Notes: generated from the sequence alone by a model not told the origin. A stretch of 5,648 nt of DNA from Actinomycetes bacterium (GCA_021808425.1 JAKBBS010000209.1:1-5648); one strand, 5' to 3'; positions 1 through 5,573 are shown, counted from the first letter of the stretch. Translations and numbers: made by a program.

Positions 1-596
1 GCCGGGCCCGTGTCGCGGACAATGTCGGTCTCGATAATTCCCGGAAGCAACGCGTTCACGGTGATTCCGAGCGTTCCGACCTCTCTCGCTGCAGACTTCA
101 CCAGCCCGTTGACAGCGTGCTTCCCCGTCGAGTAACCCGCAATACCCGGCTTGCCGAGCTTGCCTTCAACCGACGAGGTGACGATCACCCGTCCCTCTTG
201 GCGTGGGATCATGTGCTGCAAAGCGCGGCGCATCCCCCAAAACACGTGGTTGATATTCCAGTCCATCTCGAGATTCCACTCTTCGTCGGTCATCGATGCC
301 ACCGGCGCAGTAGCCTCCACGCCTCCGGAGTTGAGGCAGCAGATATCCAGCTTCCCGAAATGCTCGACGGTGAAATCGATCAGGCCTTCGACGTCACCTT
401 GCTTGCGTGCGTCGCCAGCGTAGAAGGCCGCCCTCTGGCCAGCCCCCATCTCGGCGAGACATCGCTCGCCTTTGGCGTGGTCGCGTCCGTTGACCACGAC
501 GCTCGCCCCTTCGGCGAGAAACGCGTCTGCCATCGCCCTGCCGATGCTCCTTGTCCCGCCTGTTACGCATGCGACTTTTCCGTCGAGCTTGCCCAT
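1..596 (-). CDS. Short-chain dehydrogenase/reductase, 3' end missing at window edge (SDR-A)
   Basis: This is a classical SDR oxidoreductase, presumably a cytoplasmic NAD(P)-dependent alcohol/ketone enzyme; the substrate is unknown. 198 codons are visible and the frame is still open at the left edge, so roughly 50-60 residues are missing. The Rossmann glycine motif is TGGTRSIG at 12-19, with Ser17 where Gly is usual. NGRD at 36-39 (Arg38) suggests an NADP(H) preference. Asp62, NSGG at 89-92, and the full tetrad Asn114, Ser142, Tyr155, Lys159 are present with normal spacing (28, 13 and 4 residues). The ATG at 596-594 is chosen because AAGGAG lies 8 nt upstream and the N-terminus MGKLDGKVACVTGG matches its neighbour. 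It lies 23 bp downstream of SDR-B and is almost certainly co-transcribed with it. About 46 of its last 65 visible residues are identical to SDR-B, so the two arose by duplication. Confidence 0.93.
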   Translation of the reverse strand, partial: MGKLDGKVACVTGGTRSIGRAMADAFLAEGASVVVNGRDHAKGERCLAEMGAGQRAAFYAGDARKQGDVEGLIDFTVEHFGKLDICCLNSGGVEATAPVASMTDEEWNLEMDWNINHVFWGMRRALQHMIPRQEGRVIVTSSVEGKLGKPGIAGYSTGKHAVNGLVKSAAREVGTLGITVNALLPGIIETDIVRDTGP

Positions 597-604
597 GTGT
601 TTCG

Positions 605-610
605 CTCCTT
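605..610 (-). promoter_or_regulatory. Ribosome binding site for SDR-A
   Basis: AAGGAG is read on the minus strand, 8 nt before the ATG at 596-594. It fixes the start of SDR-A and lies inside the 23-bp gap after the SDR-B stop, so SDR-A has its own translation signal within a shared transcript. Confidence 0.75.
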
Positions 611-619
611 TTCGGGCTG

Positions 620-1408
620 TTAGTAAGGCGACGTGCCGCCGTCGATTGATATGAGAGAGCCGGTGATTCCACCGCCGGCCTCGGAGGCCAGCAGCAAAGC
701 GACTTCGGCGACGTCGTCCACCTCGTTCAGTCGTTTGATCGCCGACTCGTTTGCGAACGTCTCGAGCAGTTGCTCGTAGCTGATCCCCATCGACGCCGCA
801 GCTCCTGGCCCCTGGCTTCGCATCTCGTCGGTCTCTATGGCACCGGGGCAGAGCGCGTTGACCGTGATGCCGAGCGTCCCGACCTCGCGCGCCACCGACT
901 TGGTGAGACCACAAACAGCGTGCTTGGCCACCACATAACTCGCTATTCCGGGCTTGCCCATCTTGCCCTCGACCGAGCTCATGGTCATGATGCGACCCCA
1001 CCCGTTCGGGATCATGTGCTTGAGCGAAGCCCGTACCGTCCAGAAGGTGTGCCAGAAGCTCCAGTCGAGCGCCTCAGCCATCGCCTCGTCGGTCATGTCC
1101 ACGACCGGGGCGTAGTTGCTCCCGCCGCCTGCGTTCGCCACGAGGATGTCGATCCTCCCGAAATGCTCGACCGTCTCCGCTACGATCGCCTCGCAGTCAG
1201 AGCGCAGCCTGACGTTACCTGGCGCGAAGCGCGCGCGGCCGCTTCCCCCGGACTTGGCGAGCTCCTCGATCGCCCGGGCTCCTTTCTCAGGATCCCGACC
1301 GTTGACGACGACGTCGGCGCCTTCGCGACAGAACGCCCTCGCGATGGCAAAGCCGATACCCCGGGTCCCGCCTGTCACGCAGGCCACGCGGCCTTCGAGA
1401 AAACCCAT
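620..1408 (-). CDS. Short-chain dehydrogenase/reductase with altered catalytic tetrad (SDR-B)
   Basis: This is a complete 262-aa classical SDR, the usual length for the family. Visible motifs are TGGTRGIG (12-19), NGRD (36-39; Arg38 suggests NADPH), NAGG (92-95), Ser145, YxxxK at Tyr158-Lys162, the PG motif with IETD after it, and a C-terminal IDGG. Two positions depart from the norm. The residue 28 before Ser145, normally the catalytic Asn (Asn114 in SDR-A), is Ser117. The position usually occupied by the adenine-contacting Asp (Asp62 in SDR-A) is Asn65. The ATG at 1408-1406 has a GGGAGG-type Shine-Dalgarno just upstream and opens with the same residues as SDR-A. It is the first gene of the leftward operon, divergent from the phosphohistidine-domain gene across an operator-rich region. 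The fold is certain. Whether it is fully active, altered in reaction, or a partner of SDR-A cannot be told; substrate unknown. Confidence 0.95.
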   Translation of the reverse strand: MGFLEGRVACVTGGTRGIGFAIARAFCREGADVVVNGRDPEKGARAIEELAKSGGSGRARFAPGNVRLRSDCEAIVAETVEHFGRIDILVANAGGGSNYAPVVDMTDEAMAEALDWSFWHTFWTVRASLKHMIPNGWGRIMTMSSVEGKMGKPGIASYVVAKHAVCGLTKSVAREVGTLGITVNALCPGAIETDEMRSQGPGAAASMGISYEQLLETFANESAIKRLNEVDDVAEVALLLASEAGGGITGSLISIDGGTSPY

Positions 1409-1412
1409 CTCC

Positions 1413-1418
1413 CCTCCC
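1413..1418 (-). promoter_or_regulatory. Ribosome binding site for SDR-B
   Basis: GGGAGG is read on the minus strand just before the ATG at 1408-1406 (spacer 4 nt, or slightly different if the overlapping AGGGG run is used). It supports this start. Confidence 0.6.
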
Positions 1419-1438
1419 TGGTAGAGCTGCTACTGATG

Positions 1439-1481
1439 ATTATTACGAATGTCACTGTTTTATCCAACCGGTCAGTTTATA
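1439..1481 (-). promoter_or_regulatory. Candidate promoter of the SDR operon
   Basis: Two readings are possible on the minus strand. One is a -10 TATAAA at 1481-1476 directly followed by the operator core. The other is a -35 TTGGAT at 1467-1462, a 17-nt spacer and a -10 AATAAT at 1444-1439, in which the operator overlaps the -35. In either case a protein bound at 1467-1472 would block the polymerase. The hexamers match consensus only in part, so this is inferred. Confidence 0.4.
1467..1476 (-). promoter_or_regulatory. Operator site 1 (ACTGACCGGT on the minus strand)
   Basis: The plus strand reads ACCGGTCAGT, the exact reverse complement of the 10-mer in site 3. The ACCGGT core is a perfect 6-bp palindrome. 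A TATAAA hexamer abuts it on the minus strand (1481-1476, sharing one base), the same layout as TATGAT before site 3. It is probably bound by the TetR protein encoded at 3499-4137; that assignment is inferred from proximity. Confidence 0.55.
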
Positions 1482-1520
1482 GGGCCACTCACCATCCCGC
1501 ACATCGAGCCAACATCTCCC

Positions 1521-1530
1521 TAACCGGTCC
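1521..1530. promoter_or_regulatory. Operator-like site 2 (ACCGGT core between the outer sites)
   Basis: TAACCGGTCC shares the ACCGGTC core with the outer sites but lacks the CAGT extension. It sits between them, 56 bp from site 1 and 84 bp from site 3 (centre to centre). It may be a weaker or auxiliary site, or chance. Confidence 0.3.
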
Positions 1531-1596
1531 CGCCTGCCATCTTGACGATCACAACTTGGCGAGGTGCCAGGAGCTTCAAGGTCCAAACTGTTGGAA

Positions 1597-1602
1597 TATG
1601 AT
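1597..1602 (+). promoter_or_regulatory. Candidate -10 element for the phosphohistidine-domain operon
   Basis: TATGAT matches TATAAT at 5 of 6 positions. The best hexamer 17 nt upstream (CTTCAA, 1574-1579) is a poor -35, which would fit an activated or weak promoter. The expected transcription start falls in operator site 3, leaving a leader of about 110 nt before the ATG at 1723. Confidence 0.4.
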
Positions 1603-1613
1603 ACTGACCGGTC
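1603..1613 (+). promoter_or_regulatory. Operator site 3 (ACTGACCGGT on the plus strand)
   Basis: The ACTGACCGGTC stretch contains the perfect 8-bp palindrome GACCGGTC (1606-1613). The 10-mer is identical to site 1 read on the opposite strand. It directly follows the TATGAT hexamer and so would cover the transcription start, the classical place for a repressor. Confidence 0.55.
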
Positions 1614-1678
1614 GATTAGCATGCGAATTCGACGGGCCGGGAGACCCGCGTGGTAGGCGAATCGCAAAGGCCGCGTCG

Positions 1679-1688
1679 ACTGACCGGG
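1679..1688 (+). promoter_or_regulatory. Near-match half operator (ACTGACCGGG)
   Basis: It matches the ACTGACCGGT sequence of sites 1 and 3 at 9 of 10 positions, but the palindromic second half is broken. It lies in the leader, 35 bp upstream of the start codon. It may be a low-affinity site or a degenerate copy. Confidence 0.25.
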
Positions 1689-1707
1689 CCTGTGGAATAC
1701 AAAGCAT

Positions 1708-1713
1708 AGGGGG
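1708..1713 (+). promoter_or_regulatory. Ribosome binding site for the phosphohistidine-domain gene
   Basis: AGGGGG lies 9 nt upstream of the ATG at 1723 and supports that start over later ATGs in the frame. Confidence 0.65.
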
Positions 1714-1722
1714 ATCAACTAC

Positions 1723-3468
1723 ATGAAGGACCGCTGGATCACCGACTGGGCGCCGAGTGAGCGCTGGCCTCACTACACCCGTGCCAACTCCGGCGAGGTG
1801 GCGCCCACTCCGGTAAGCCCGCTGAGCGCTACCTACACGTGGGCGAACGCGATATGCCAGGGTTGGCGCGACGGTTACGTCCGGACCGGTAACTACTCGA
1901 TGGACGAGTTCGATCGCGCTCATCCCGAGGCAGCCGGGTTCTTCGGCGGCTACATGTACATCAACCTTTCGAACGTCCGGATGCAAGGCGTACGCAACCC
2001 GGCCGTCACAGTCGAGCAGCTTGACCTCGCGTTCTTCGGAGACCACCCCGACGTGCCGCCCTACGACGCCGACCCCCGCGACGAGCGACCCGACCTCACA
2101 CCGAAGATCCTCGCCCATCTTGGGTGGCTGATGTCGACTTCCTCGTGGCCCGAGATCGACGCGGAACGCGCGCAGACAATTACGCTTCGAGCCGAGCGAC
2201 CCGACCTCGCAGAGCTCGACGACAGCGCCCTGTTAGGTCGCGTCCGCTCACTGCAGGCATTGATAGCGAAGCTCTTCGAAAGCCACACCCTCAGCTCCAG
2301 TGGCTCAGGGGTAGCGCCGGGAATCCTCTACGCAGTCGGTCAGGCGATCGGTAATCCTGCAGTGCCGATGAAGCTCGTATCAGGTCTAGGTGACGTCGAC
2401 TCGGCCGAGCCGAGCGTGCGCATGTGGGACATCTCGCGACTCGTTCGTAACTCCGAGGAGCTGACCAGCCTCTTCGACGCTGGCGTCGAAGATCTGATGG
2501 AGCGTCTCGCTTCGTCGGAAACCCCAGATGCGACTACCTTTCGCGCCGCATGGGAGCGTTTCATCGTCGACTTCGGCTCGCGCTCGGCGAACGAGTACGA
2601 GTTGAGTGCCGAGACTTGGGAGACCAAGCCGAAACTCGCCTTGGCAACACTGGAGCGAGTTCGCCTCCAATCCGACGGGGAAAGCCCTGCGGTCAGGCTC
2701 CGCCACCGCGTCGAGGAGCGCAAGGCGGTCACCGAAGAAGTCAGGGCGCAGCTGGTCGAGCTCGGCAACGACGAGCTCGCTGGGCAGTTCGAGGCGGCCC
2801 TTGTAGCCGCAAACCAGCTCGTGTTTCGCGAACGCACGAAGACGAACCTCATCCGGGCGATCCACGAAGCAAGAATGACATTCCTCGAGCTGGGACGTCG
2901 CCACACCGAGGCCGGGAACCTCCTGCGTACTGCAGACGTCTTCCAGCTCCTCGACGACGAACTCGAGGACTTCGTCGACGACCCCGGGGTCTTCACCGAC
3001 AAGCTGGCATCGCGTGCAGCCGAATGGTCGGAGCTTTTCGGGCTTGAACCCCCATTCATCATCCGCGACGGGAATGTCCCTCCACTGGGCGAATGGCCCC
3101 AACGCGGCGCGTCCCACGTGGCGCCGCTAGCGAGCGGGGAGGCCCTTCGCGGGGTTGCCGGATGCCCCGGGAAGGCGGTGGGTCGAGCGCGGGTGATCAT
3201 GGAGGTCGGCGATCCCGGGGACCTCGAACCTGGAGAAGTTCTCGTCGCCCCGGTGACAGACCCCGGGTGGGCGTCGCTTTTCATGGCAGCTGCCGCCGTT
3301 GTAGTCGAGGTCGGAGGCCAGATCAGTCACGCGATCATCGTCAGCCGAGAGCTTGGCCTGCCTTGCGTGGTGTCGGCGACGGGAGCGTGCCGCGCCATCC
3401 CCGACGGCGCGCTCGTAGAGGTGGATGGAGATTCCGGCACCGTCACCGTGCTTGAAGTGCCGGCCTGA
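1723..3468 (+). CDS. PEP-utilising-enzyme family protein with C-terminal phosphohistidine domain, lacking an ATP-grasp domain
   Basis: This is a 581-aa protein. Its C-terminus (about 477-577) is the swivelling phosphohistidine domain of PEP synthase, pyruvate phosphate dikinase and rifampin phosphotransferase: it has GCPGKAVGRARV, TDPGW (512-516) and VGGQISH with the predicted phosphorylated His536, then SRELGLPCVV. The preceding 450 residues resemble the substrate domain of rifampin phosphotransferase-type enzymes: RANSGEVAPTPVSPL (20-34), the FGSRSANEYELS region (to about 295), and a helical FRERTK...LELGRRHTEAG...DVFQLLDDEL stretch from about 368. The roughly 300-residue ATP-grasp domain found in full-length enzymes is absent, and the SD-supported ATG leaves no room for it. 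It should therefore need a separate ATP-binding subunit, as in phenylphosphate synthase, to phosphorylate an unknown, possibly hydroxylated, small molecule. It is first in the plus-strand operon; TetR follows after 30 bp. The domain call is firm and the substrate is unknown. Confidence 0.9.
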   Translation: MKDRWITDWAPSERWPHYTRANSGEVAPTPVSPLSATYTWANAICQGWRDGYVRTGNYSMDEFDRAHPEAAGFFGGYMYINLSNVRMQGVRNPAVTVEQLDLAFFGDHPDVPPYDADPRDERPDLTPKILAHLGWLMSTSSWPEIDAERAQTITLRAERPDLAELDDSALLGRVRSLQALIAKLFESHTLSSSGSGVAPGILYAVGQAIGNPAVPMKLVSGLGDVDSAEPSVRMWDISRLVRNSEELTSLFDAGVEDLMERLASSETPDATTFRAAWERFIVDFGSRSANEYELSAETWETKPKLALATLERVRLQSDGESPAVRLRHRVEERKAVTEEVRAQLVELGNDELAGQFEAALVAANQLVFRERTKTNLIRAIHEARMTFLELGRRHTEAGNLLRTADVFQLLDDELEDFVDDPGVFTDKLASRAAEWSELFGLEPPFIIRDGNVPPLGEWPQRGASHVAPLASGEALRGVAGCPGKAVGRARVIMEVGDPGDLEPGEVLVAPVTDPGWASLFMAAAAVVVEVGGQISHAIIVSRELGLPCVVSATGACRAIPDGALVEVDGDSGTVTVLEVPA

Positions 3469-3498
3469 GACGCCGGGACCCGACGGGCGTTATCGACC

Positions 3499-4137
3499 GT
3501 GCCGAAAGCCTCACCGAAGCGAATCGGCCGTCCACCGTCGTCCAACGCGGCGGCCACACGGATGCGCATCATCTCCGTCGCTGCCGAGCTGTTCGCGCTC
3601 AAAGGGTACGGGATCGTAACCAACAAAGACGTCGCCCGGGCGGCTGGGATCAGCACCGGCGCCCTCTACTACTACTTCTCGTCGAAACTCGATATGTATG
3701 TGGAGGTTTTCTGGTCCCTCCAGGCGCGCGTCGACGAACGAATCGACAGAGCCATGAAAGGCGTAGACACCCTCGACGGTCGGCTCCGGGCGATCCTTGA
3801 GGTCGCGTACTCACTCAACGCCGAGGATCCCTCCATCGCGCGCTTCCAGGGCACCGCCCGGGTCGACAGGATCAGGCACCCCGAGCTCCAAGAGGCAATA
3901 CCGAACCCCCCTGGCGAAGGTGCCCGCGTCATGGAGCGCCTGATTGCCGACGGGGTCAAGACCGGCGAAGTCACGCTGGAGCGCCGCAATCAGGTCAGAG
4001 CCGTGGTGCGGACCATTTTCGTCGGACTGATCGACTCGCAGTCCGACGACCTGGAGCGCCATCGCCAGGCGATCGACGGCCTGATCGCGCTTCTGGACCA
4101 CAAGCTGCTGGTCCCGGCCCGAAAAGCACGGGCCTGA
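3499..4137 (+). CDS. TetR/AcrR-family transcriptional regulator
   Basis: This 212-aa protein has the normal length and layout of a TetR repressor. A basic lead (KRIGRPPSSN, 7-16) is followed by the helix-turn-helix region at about 20-67: IISVAAELFALKGYG, TNKDVARAAGIS and TGALYYYFSSK. The C-terminal helical ligand/dimer domain has no recognisable ligand signature. The GTG at 3499 is preferred over the ATG at 3562 because the RIGRPP lead is typical of the family and an internal start would cut into helix 1. No good Shine-Dalgarno is visible, and the 30-bp gap from the upstream stop suggests it is translated from the same mRNA. It probably senses a substrate or intermediate of this cluster and represses both divergent promoters at the ACCGGT sites, which would also make it autoregulatory. 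That role is inferred. Confidence 0.93.
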   Translation: MPKASPKRIGRPPSSNAAATRMRIISVAAELFALKGYGIVTNKDVARAAGISTGALYYYFSSKLDMYVEVFWSLQARVDERIDRAMKGVDTLDGRLRAILEVAYSLNAEDPSIARFQGTARVDRIRHPELQEAIPNPPGEGARVMERLIADGVKTGEVTLERRNQVRAVVRTIFVGLIDSQSDDLERHRQAIDGLIALLDHKLLVPARKARA

Positions 4138-4197
4138 CCAACACACCACAACCGCCCCTCCGCGTCCGGCCGGGAGCCACGGAAGGCTTGCGGGCGG

Positions 4198-4203
4198 TAG
4201 CGT
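4198..4203 (+). promoter_or_regulatory. Candidate -10 element for leaderless transcription of the HD gene
   Basis: TAGCGT fits the TANNNT actinobacterial -10 pattern and ends 7 nt before the GTG at 4211. There is no Shine-Dalgarno. This spacing would place the mRNA 5' end at or next to the start codon. It suggests the HD gene has its own promoter rather than depending on the TetR operon. Confidence 0.4.
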
Positions 4204-4210
4204 CTCGGGC

Positions 4211-4753
4211 GTGAACGAAGGATTCGGCTCCATGCGCCACCTCGCCGGTCGCTTCTTCGGGGCCTTGGACCCGCGAGGTCCTTCCGCCCCGCTCGAAGCG
4301 TGGGCGCAAGGATTCCTGCTCGCCGGGGAGCGCGAACTGTGGATGCAGATGTCGGGGCCCGACCGCCGGCACGCTGCGGGCGTCGCTCGCAAGGCCGCGT
4401 CGCTTCTAAACGACGGGGGTCCCGCTCCCGACCGGACGGTGATGGCGGCAGCCCTGCTTCACGATGTCGGCAAGCTTCGTTGCGGACTCGGCACTTTCTC
4501 CCGAGTCGCAGTGACCCTGGCCGCTATGTCGTTAGGCCGGGAGCGTCTGGCGGAGATCCCGCCGGAGCCCCGGAGGTGGCGGGCCCGGGTAGGCGAGTAC
4601 CTGAACCACGACCGCATCGGAGAAGAAATGCTGAGCACGGCAGGATCGGCTGCGCTCACATCGACGTGGGCTGGAGAACATCACCGTAACCGTCAAAGCT
4701 GGGTTACACCTCCGAGGATCGCCGCAGCCCTTAACGAGGCCGACGGCGACTGA
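4211..4753 (+). CDS. Small HD-domain protein (putative metal-dependent phosphohydrolase)
   Basis: This 180-aa protein consists almost wholly of one HD domain. Candidate metal ligands are His54 (RRHAAGVARKAASLL), His84-Asp85 in the clear ALLHDVGK motif, His133 (YLNHDRIGEEML), His157/His158 (AGEHH) and an Asp near the C-terminus (EADGD, 176-180). This order matches HD phosphohydrolases, which cleave phosphomonoester or phosphodiester bonds, often of nucleotides; the substrate cannot be named. No sensor, synthetase or membrane domain is attached, although residues 98-108 are fairly hydrophobic. The GTG at 4211 is chosen because a TANNNT box lies 7 nt upstream; an ATG at 4232 is an alternative. 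It lies 73 bp after the TetR gene with a probable separate promoter and converges on the DedA gene, so a link to the SDR cluster is doubtful. Confidence 0.85.
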   Translation: MNEGFGSMRHLAGRFFGALDPRGPSAPLEAWAQGFLLAGERELWMQMSGPDRRHAAGVARKAASLLNDGGPAPDRTVMAAALLHDVGKLRCGLGTFSRVAVTLAAMSLGRERLAEIPPEPRRWRARVGEYLNHDRIGEEMLSTAGSAALTSTWAGEHHRNRQSWVTPPRIAAALNEADGD

Positions 4754-4769
4754 ACACTCCGACTTGAGC

Positions 4770-4785
4770 GCCCTACGGGCTGTTT
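4770..4785 (+). terminator. Weak terminator-like hairpin between convergent genes
   Basis: GCCC-TAC-GGGC forms a 4-bp GC stem with a 3-nt loop, followed by TGTTT, 16 bp after the HD stop codon and within the 48-bp gap before the DedA stop. The stem is short and the T run is interrupted, so it is at best a weak intrinsic terminator. Confidence 0.3.
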
Positions 4786-4801
4786 AACGAGACGAAACTG
4801 C

Positions 4802-5446
4802 TCAGCGGCGTCGCCTCGCATGCTGGCCACGGCCCGCTGCGCTCGTCGCGGACCGGTAGGCCTGCCAGCGGTGCCAAAAGACGAACACGATCGCAGCGAC
4901 TACGACCACCCCGATCAGGTAACCGGCGTAGCTCACGCCGTGCATGATCTTCTGGTAGCTGCCGCCCACCTCGTAGCCGATCAGCGCCATAGCCCCGTCC
5001 CACAAAAGTGAACCGGCGGCCGTCAAAAGTCCGAAGCGGACGAGAGGCACCTCGGCGACACCGGCCGGCAAGGCGACGAAGTTGCGGACGACCGGCAGGA
5101 GCCGGCTTCCGAAGACGCCCCAGCGTTCGTGGCGGGAGTACCAGCGCTCCGCACGGTCGAGGTCTCGGTGGCTGAGAAGGATGTAACGCCCGTAGCGGTC
5201 CACGAACGCCCTACCCCAGAAGCGTCCGACCAGCCACGCTATGTACGCGCCGATGATCTCTCCTACGACACCCACGAGGATGACCGCCCCGAGGTTGAGC
5301 TTGCCCTCGGCTGCGAGCACACCTGCGAAGCCGAGCGTCAACTCCGAAGACGTTGGCACGCAGGCAGATTGCAATATCGACAGCACGAAAATAGCTACAT
5401 AACCCGCGGACGAAACGAACGAGGTGAAGTTCAAAATGGCGAGCAC
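4802..5446 (-). CDS. DedA-family (SNARE-associated/VTT domain) membrane protein
   Basis: This is a 214-aa integral membrane protein, typical of DedA in length. Hydrophobic segments lie at about 12-30, 52-75, 135-156 and 172-191, with an amphipathic or re-entrant portion between. Family motifs are PTSSE (31-35), the GE..G..Y stretch (62-69) and FGSRLLPVVRNFVALPAG (112-129). The charged residues needed in E. coli YqjA (Glu39, Asp51, Arg130, Arg136) correspond by spacing to Glu35, Glu47, Arg115 and Arg121, so a functional transporter is likely. DedA/VTT proteins are linked to recycling of undecaprenyl-phosphate or other lipids across the membrane and to proton-dependent drug and pH tolerance; which applies here is unknown. 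The C-terminus is a basic tail ending RRRR. The start is GTG with no Shine-Dalgarno but a TANNNT box 6 nt upstream, suggesting leaderless mRNA. The gene is divergent from the partial gene at 5574. Confidence 0.93.
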   Translation of the reverse strand: MLAILNFTSFVSSAGYVAIFVLSILQSACVPTSSELTLGFAGVLAAEGKLNLGAVILVGVVGEIIGAYIAWLVGRFWGRAFVDRYGRYILLSHRDLDRAERWYSRHERWGVFGSRLLPVVRNFVALPAGVAEVPLVRFGLLTAAGSLLWDGAMALIGYEVGGSYQKIMHGVSYAGYLIGVVVVAAIVFVFWHRWQAYRSATSAAGRGQHARRRR

Positions 5447-5452
5447 GCCGCA

Positions 5453-5483
5453 AGGTTAGACACAGAGCGCCGCGACCTGTCAG
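5453..5483 (-). promoter_or_regulatory. Candidate leaderless promoter of the DedA gene
   Basis: The minus strand reads CTGACA (5483-5478; 5 of 6 to TTGACA), a 19-nt spacer, then TAACCT (5458-5453), ending 6 nt before the GTG at 5446-5444. Together with the absence of a Shine-Dalgarno this fits transcription starting at the initiation codon. The spacer is slightly long. Confidence 0.4.
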
Positions 5484-5559
5484 CACGCACCGCAGGCGAA
5501 CCTTTCACCATTCCAATGACAACGCGCCGGGGCGTCGCATACGAGGTGTCTCCGGGCGC

Positions 5560-5565
5560 TACCGT
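5560..5565 (+). promoter_or_regulatory. Candidate -10 element for the right-edge gene
   Basis: TACCGT fits TANNNT and ends 8 nt before the GTG at 5574. No Shine-Dalgarno and no clear -35 are visible. It has the same layout as the boxes before the HD and DedA genes. Confidence 0.35.
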
Positions 5566-5573
5566 GTTGACCC

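Larger units (their letters stand above)
1409..1722. promoter_or_regulatory. Divergent promoter/operator region
   Basis: This 314-bp gap without a credible gene separates the leftward SDR operon from the rightward phosphohistidine-domain/TetR operon. The stretch around 1430-1480 is much richer in A and T than the neighbouring genes. ACCGGT palindromic cores occur at 1467-1472, 1523-1528 and 1607-1612, and a near-match half (ACTGACCGGG) at 1679-1688. Candidate -10 elements lie next to the outer two cores on opposite strands. There is also a short inverted repeat, TCCAA-ACTG-TTGGA, at 1582-1595, just upstream of the plus-strand -10. The layout suggests joint control of both arms by one regulator. 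Confidence 0.75.

Noticed and set aside
117..623. Plus-strand open frame antisense to SDR-A (168 codons)
   Set aside because: It is a codon-bias shadow of the GC-rich SDR gene; no motif, and the minus-strand reading has every SDR signature.
1582..1595. Inverted repeat TCCAA-ACTG-TTGGA as a separate regulator site
   Set aside because: A single 5-bp arm repeat near a promoter is suggestive but occurs only once, and nothing else links it to a regulator. It is mentioned within the intergenic feature only.
770..1726. Long open frame on the plus strand antisense to SDR-B and running through the intergenic region (318 codons)
   Set aside because: It lies opposite an unmistakable SDR gene, its translation shows no domain or natural composition (many Arg, His, Pro), and it overlaps the start of the next gene.
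2082..2208. Exact 16-bp direct repeat CGAGCGACCCGACCTC at 2082-2097 and 2193-2208
   Set aside because: Both copies are in the same reading frame 37 codons apart and encode ERPDL. With only two copies and no flanking structure, this is most likely local codon bias or a small internal protein repeat.
2980..2991. 12-bp perfect palindrome GACCCCGGGGTC
   Set aside because: It is inside a coding region, encoding DPGV, in GC-rich DNA where such palindromes arise by chance; no nearby promoter or second copy.
2340..3284. Long minus-strand open frames inside the phosphohistidine-domain gene (314 and 243 codons)
   Set aside because: Low-complexity Ser/Arg-rich translations opposite a well-supported gene; no ribosome binding site or family resemblance.
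4163..4175. GTCCGGCCGGGAG as a possible operator or terminator after the TetR gene
   Set aside because: The CCGGCCGG core is palindromic but lacks the ACCGGT sequence of the other sites and has no T run. It is not convincing as either.
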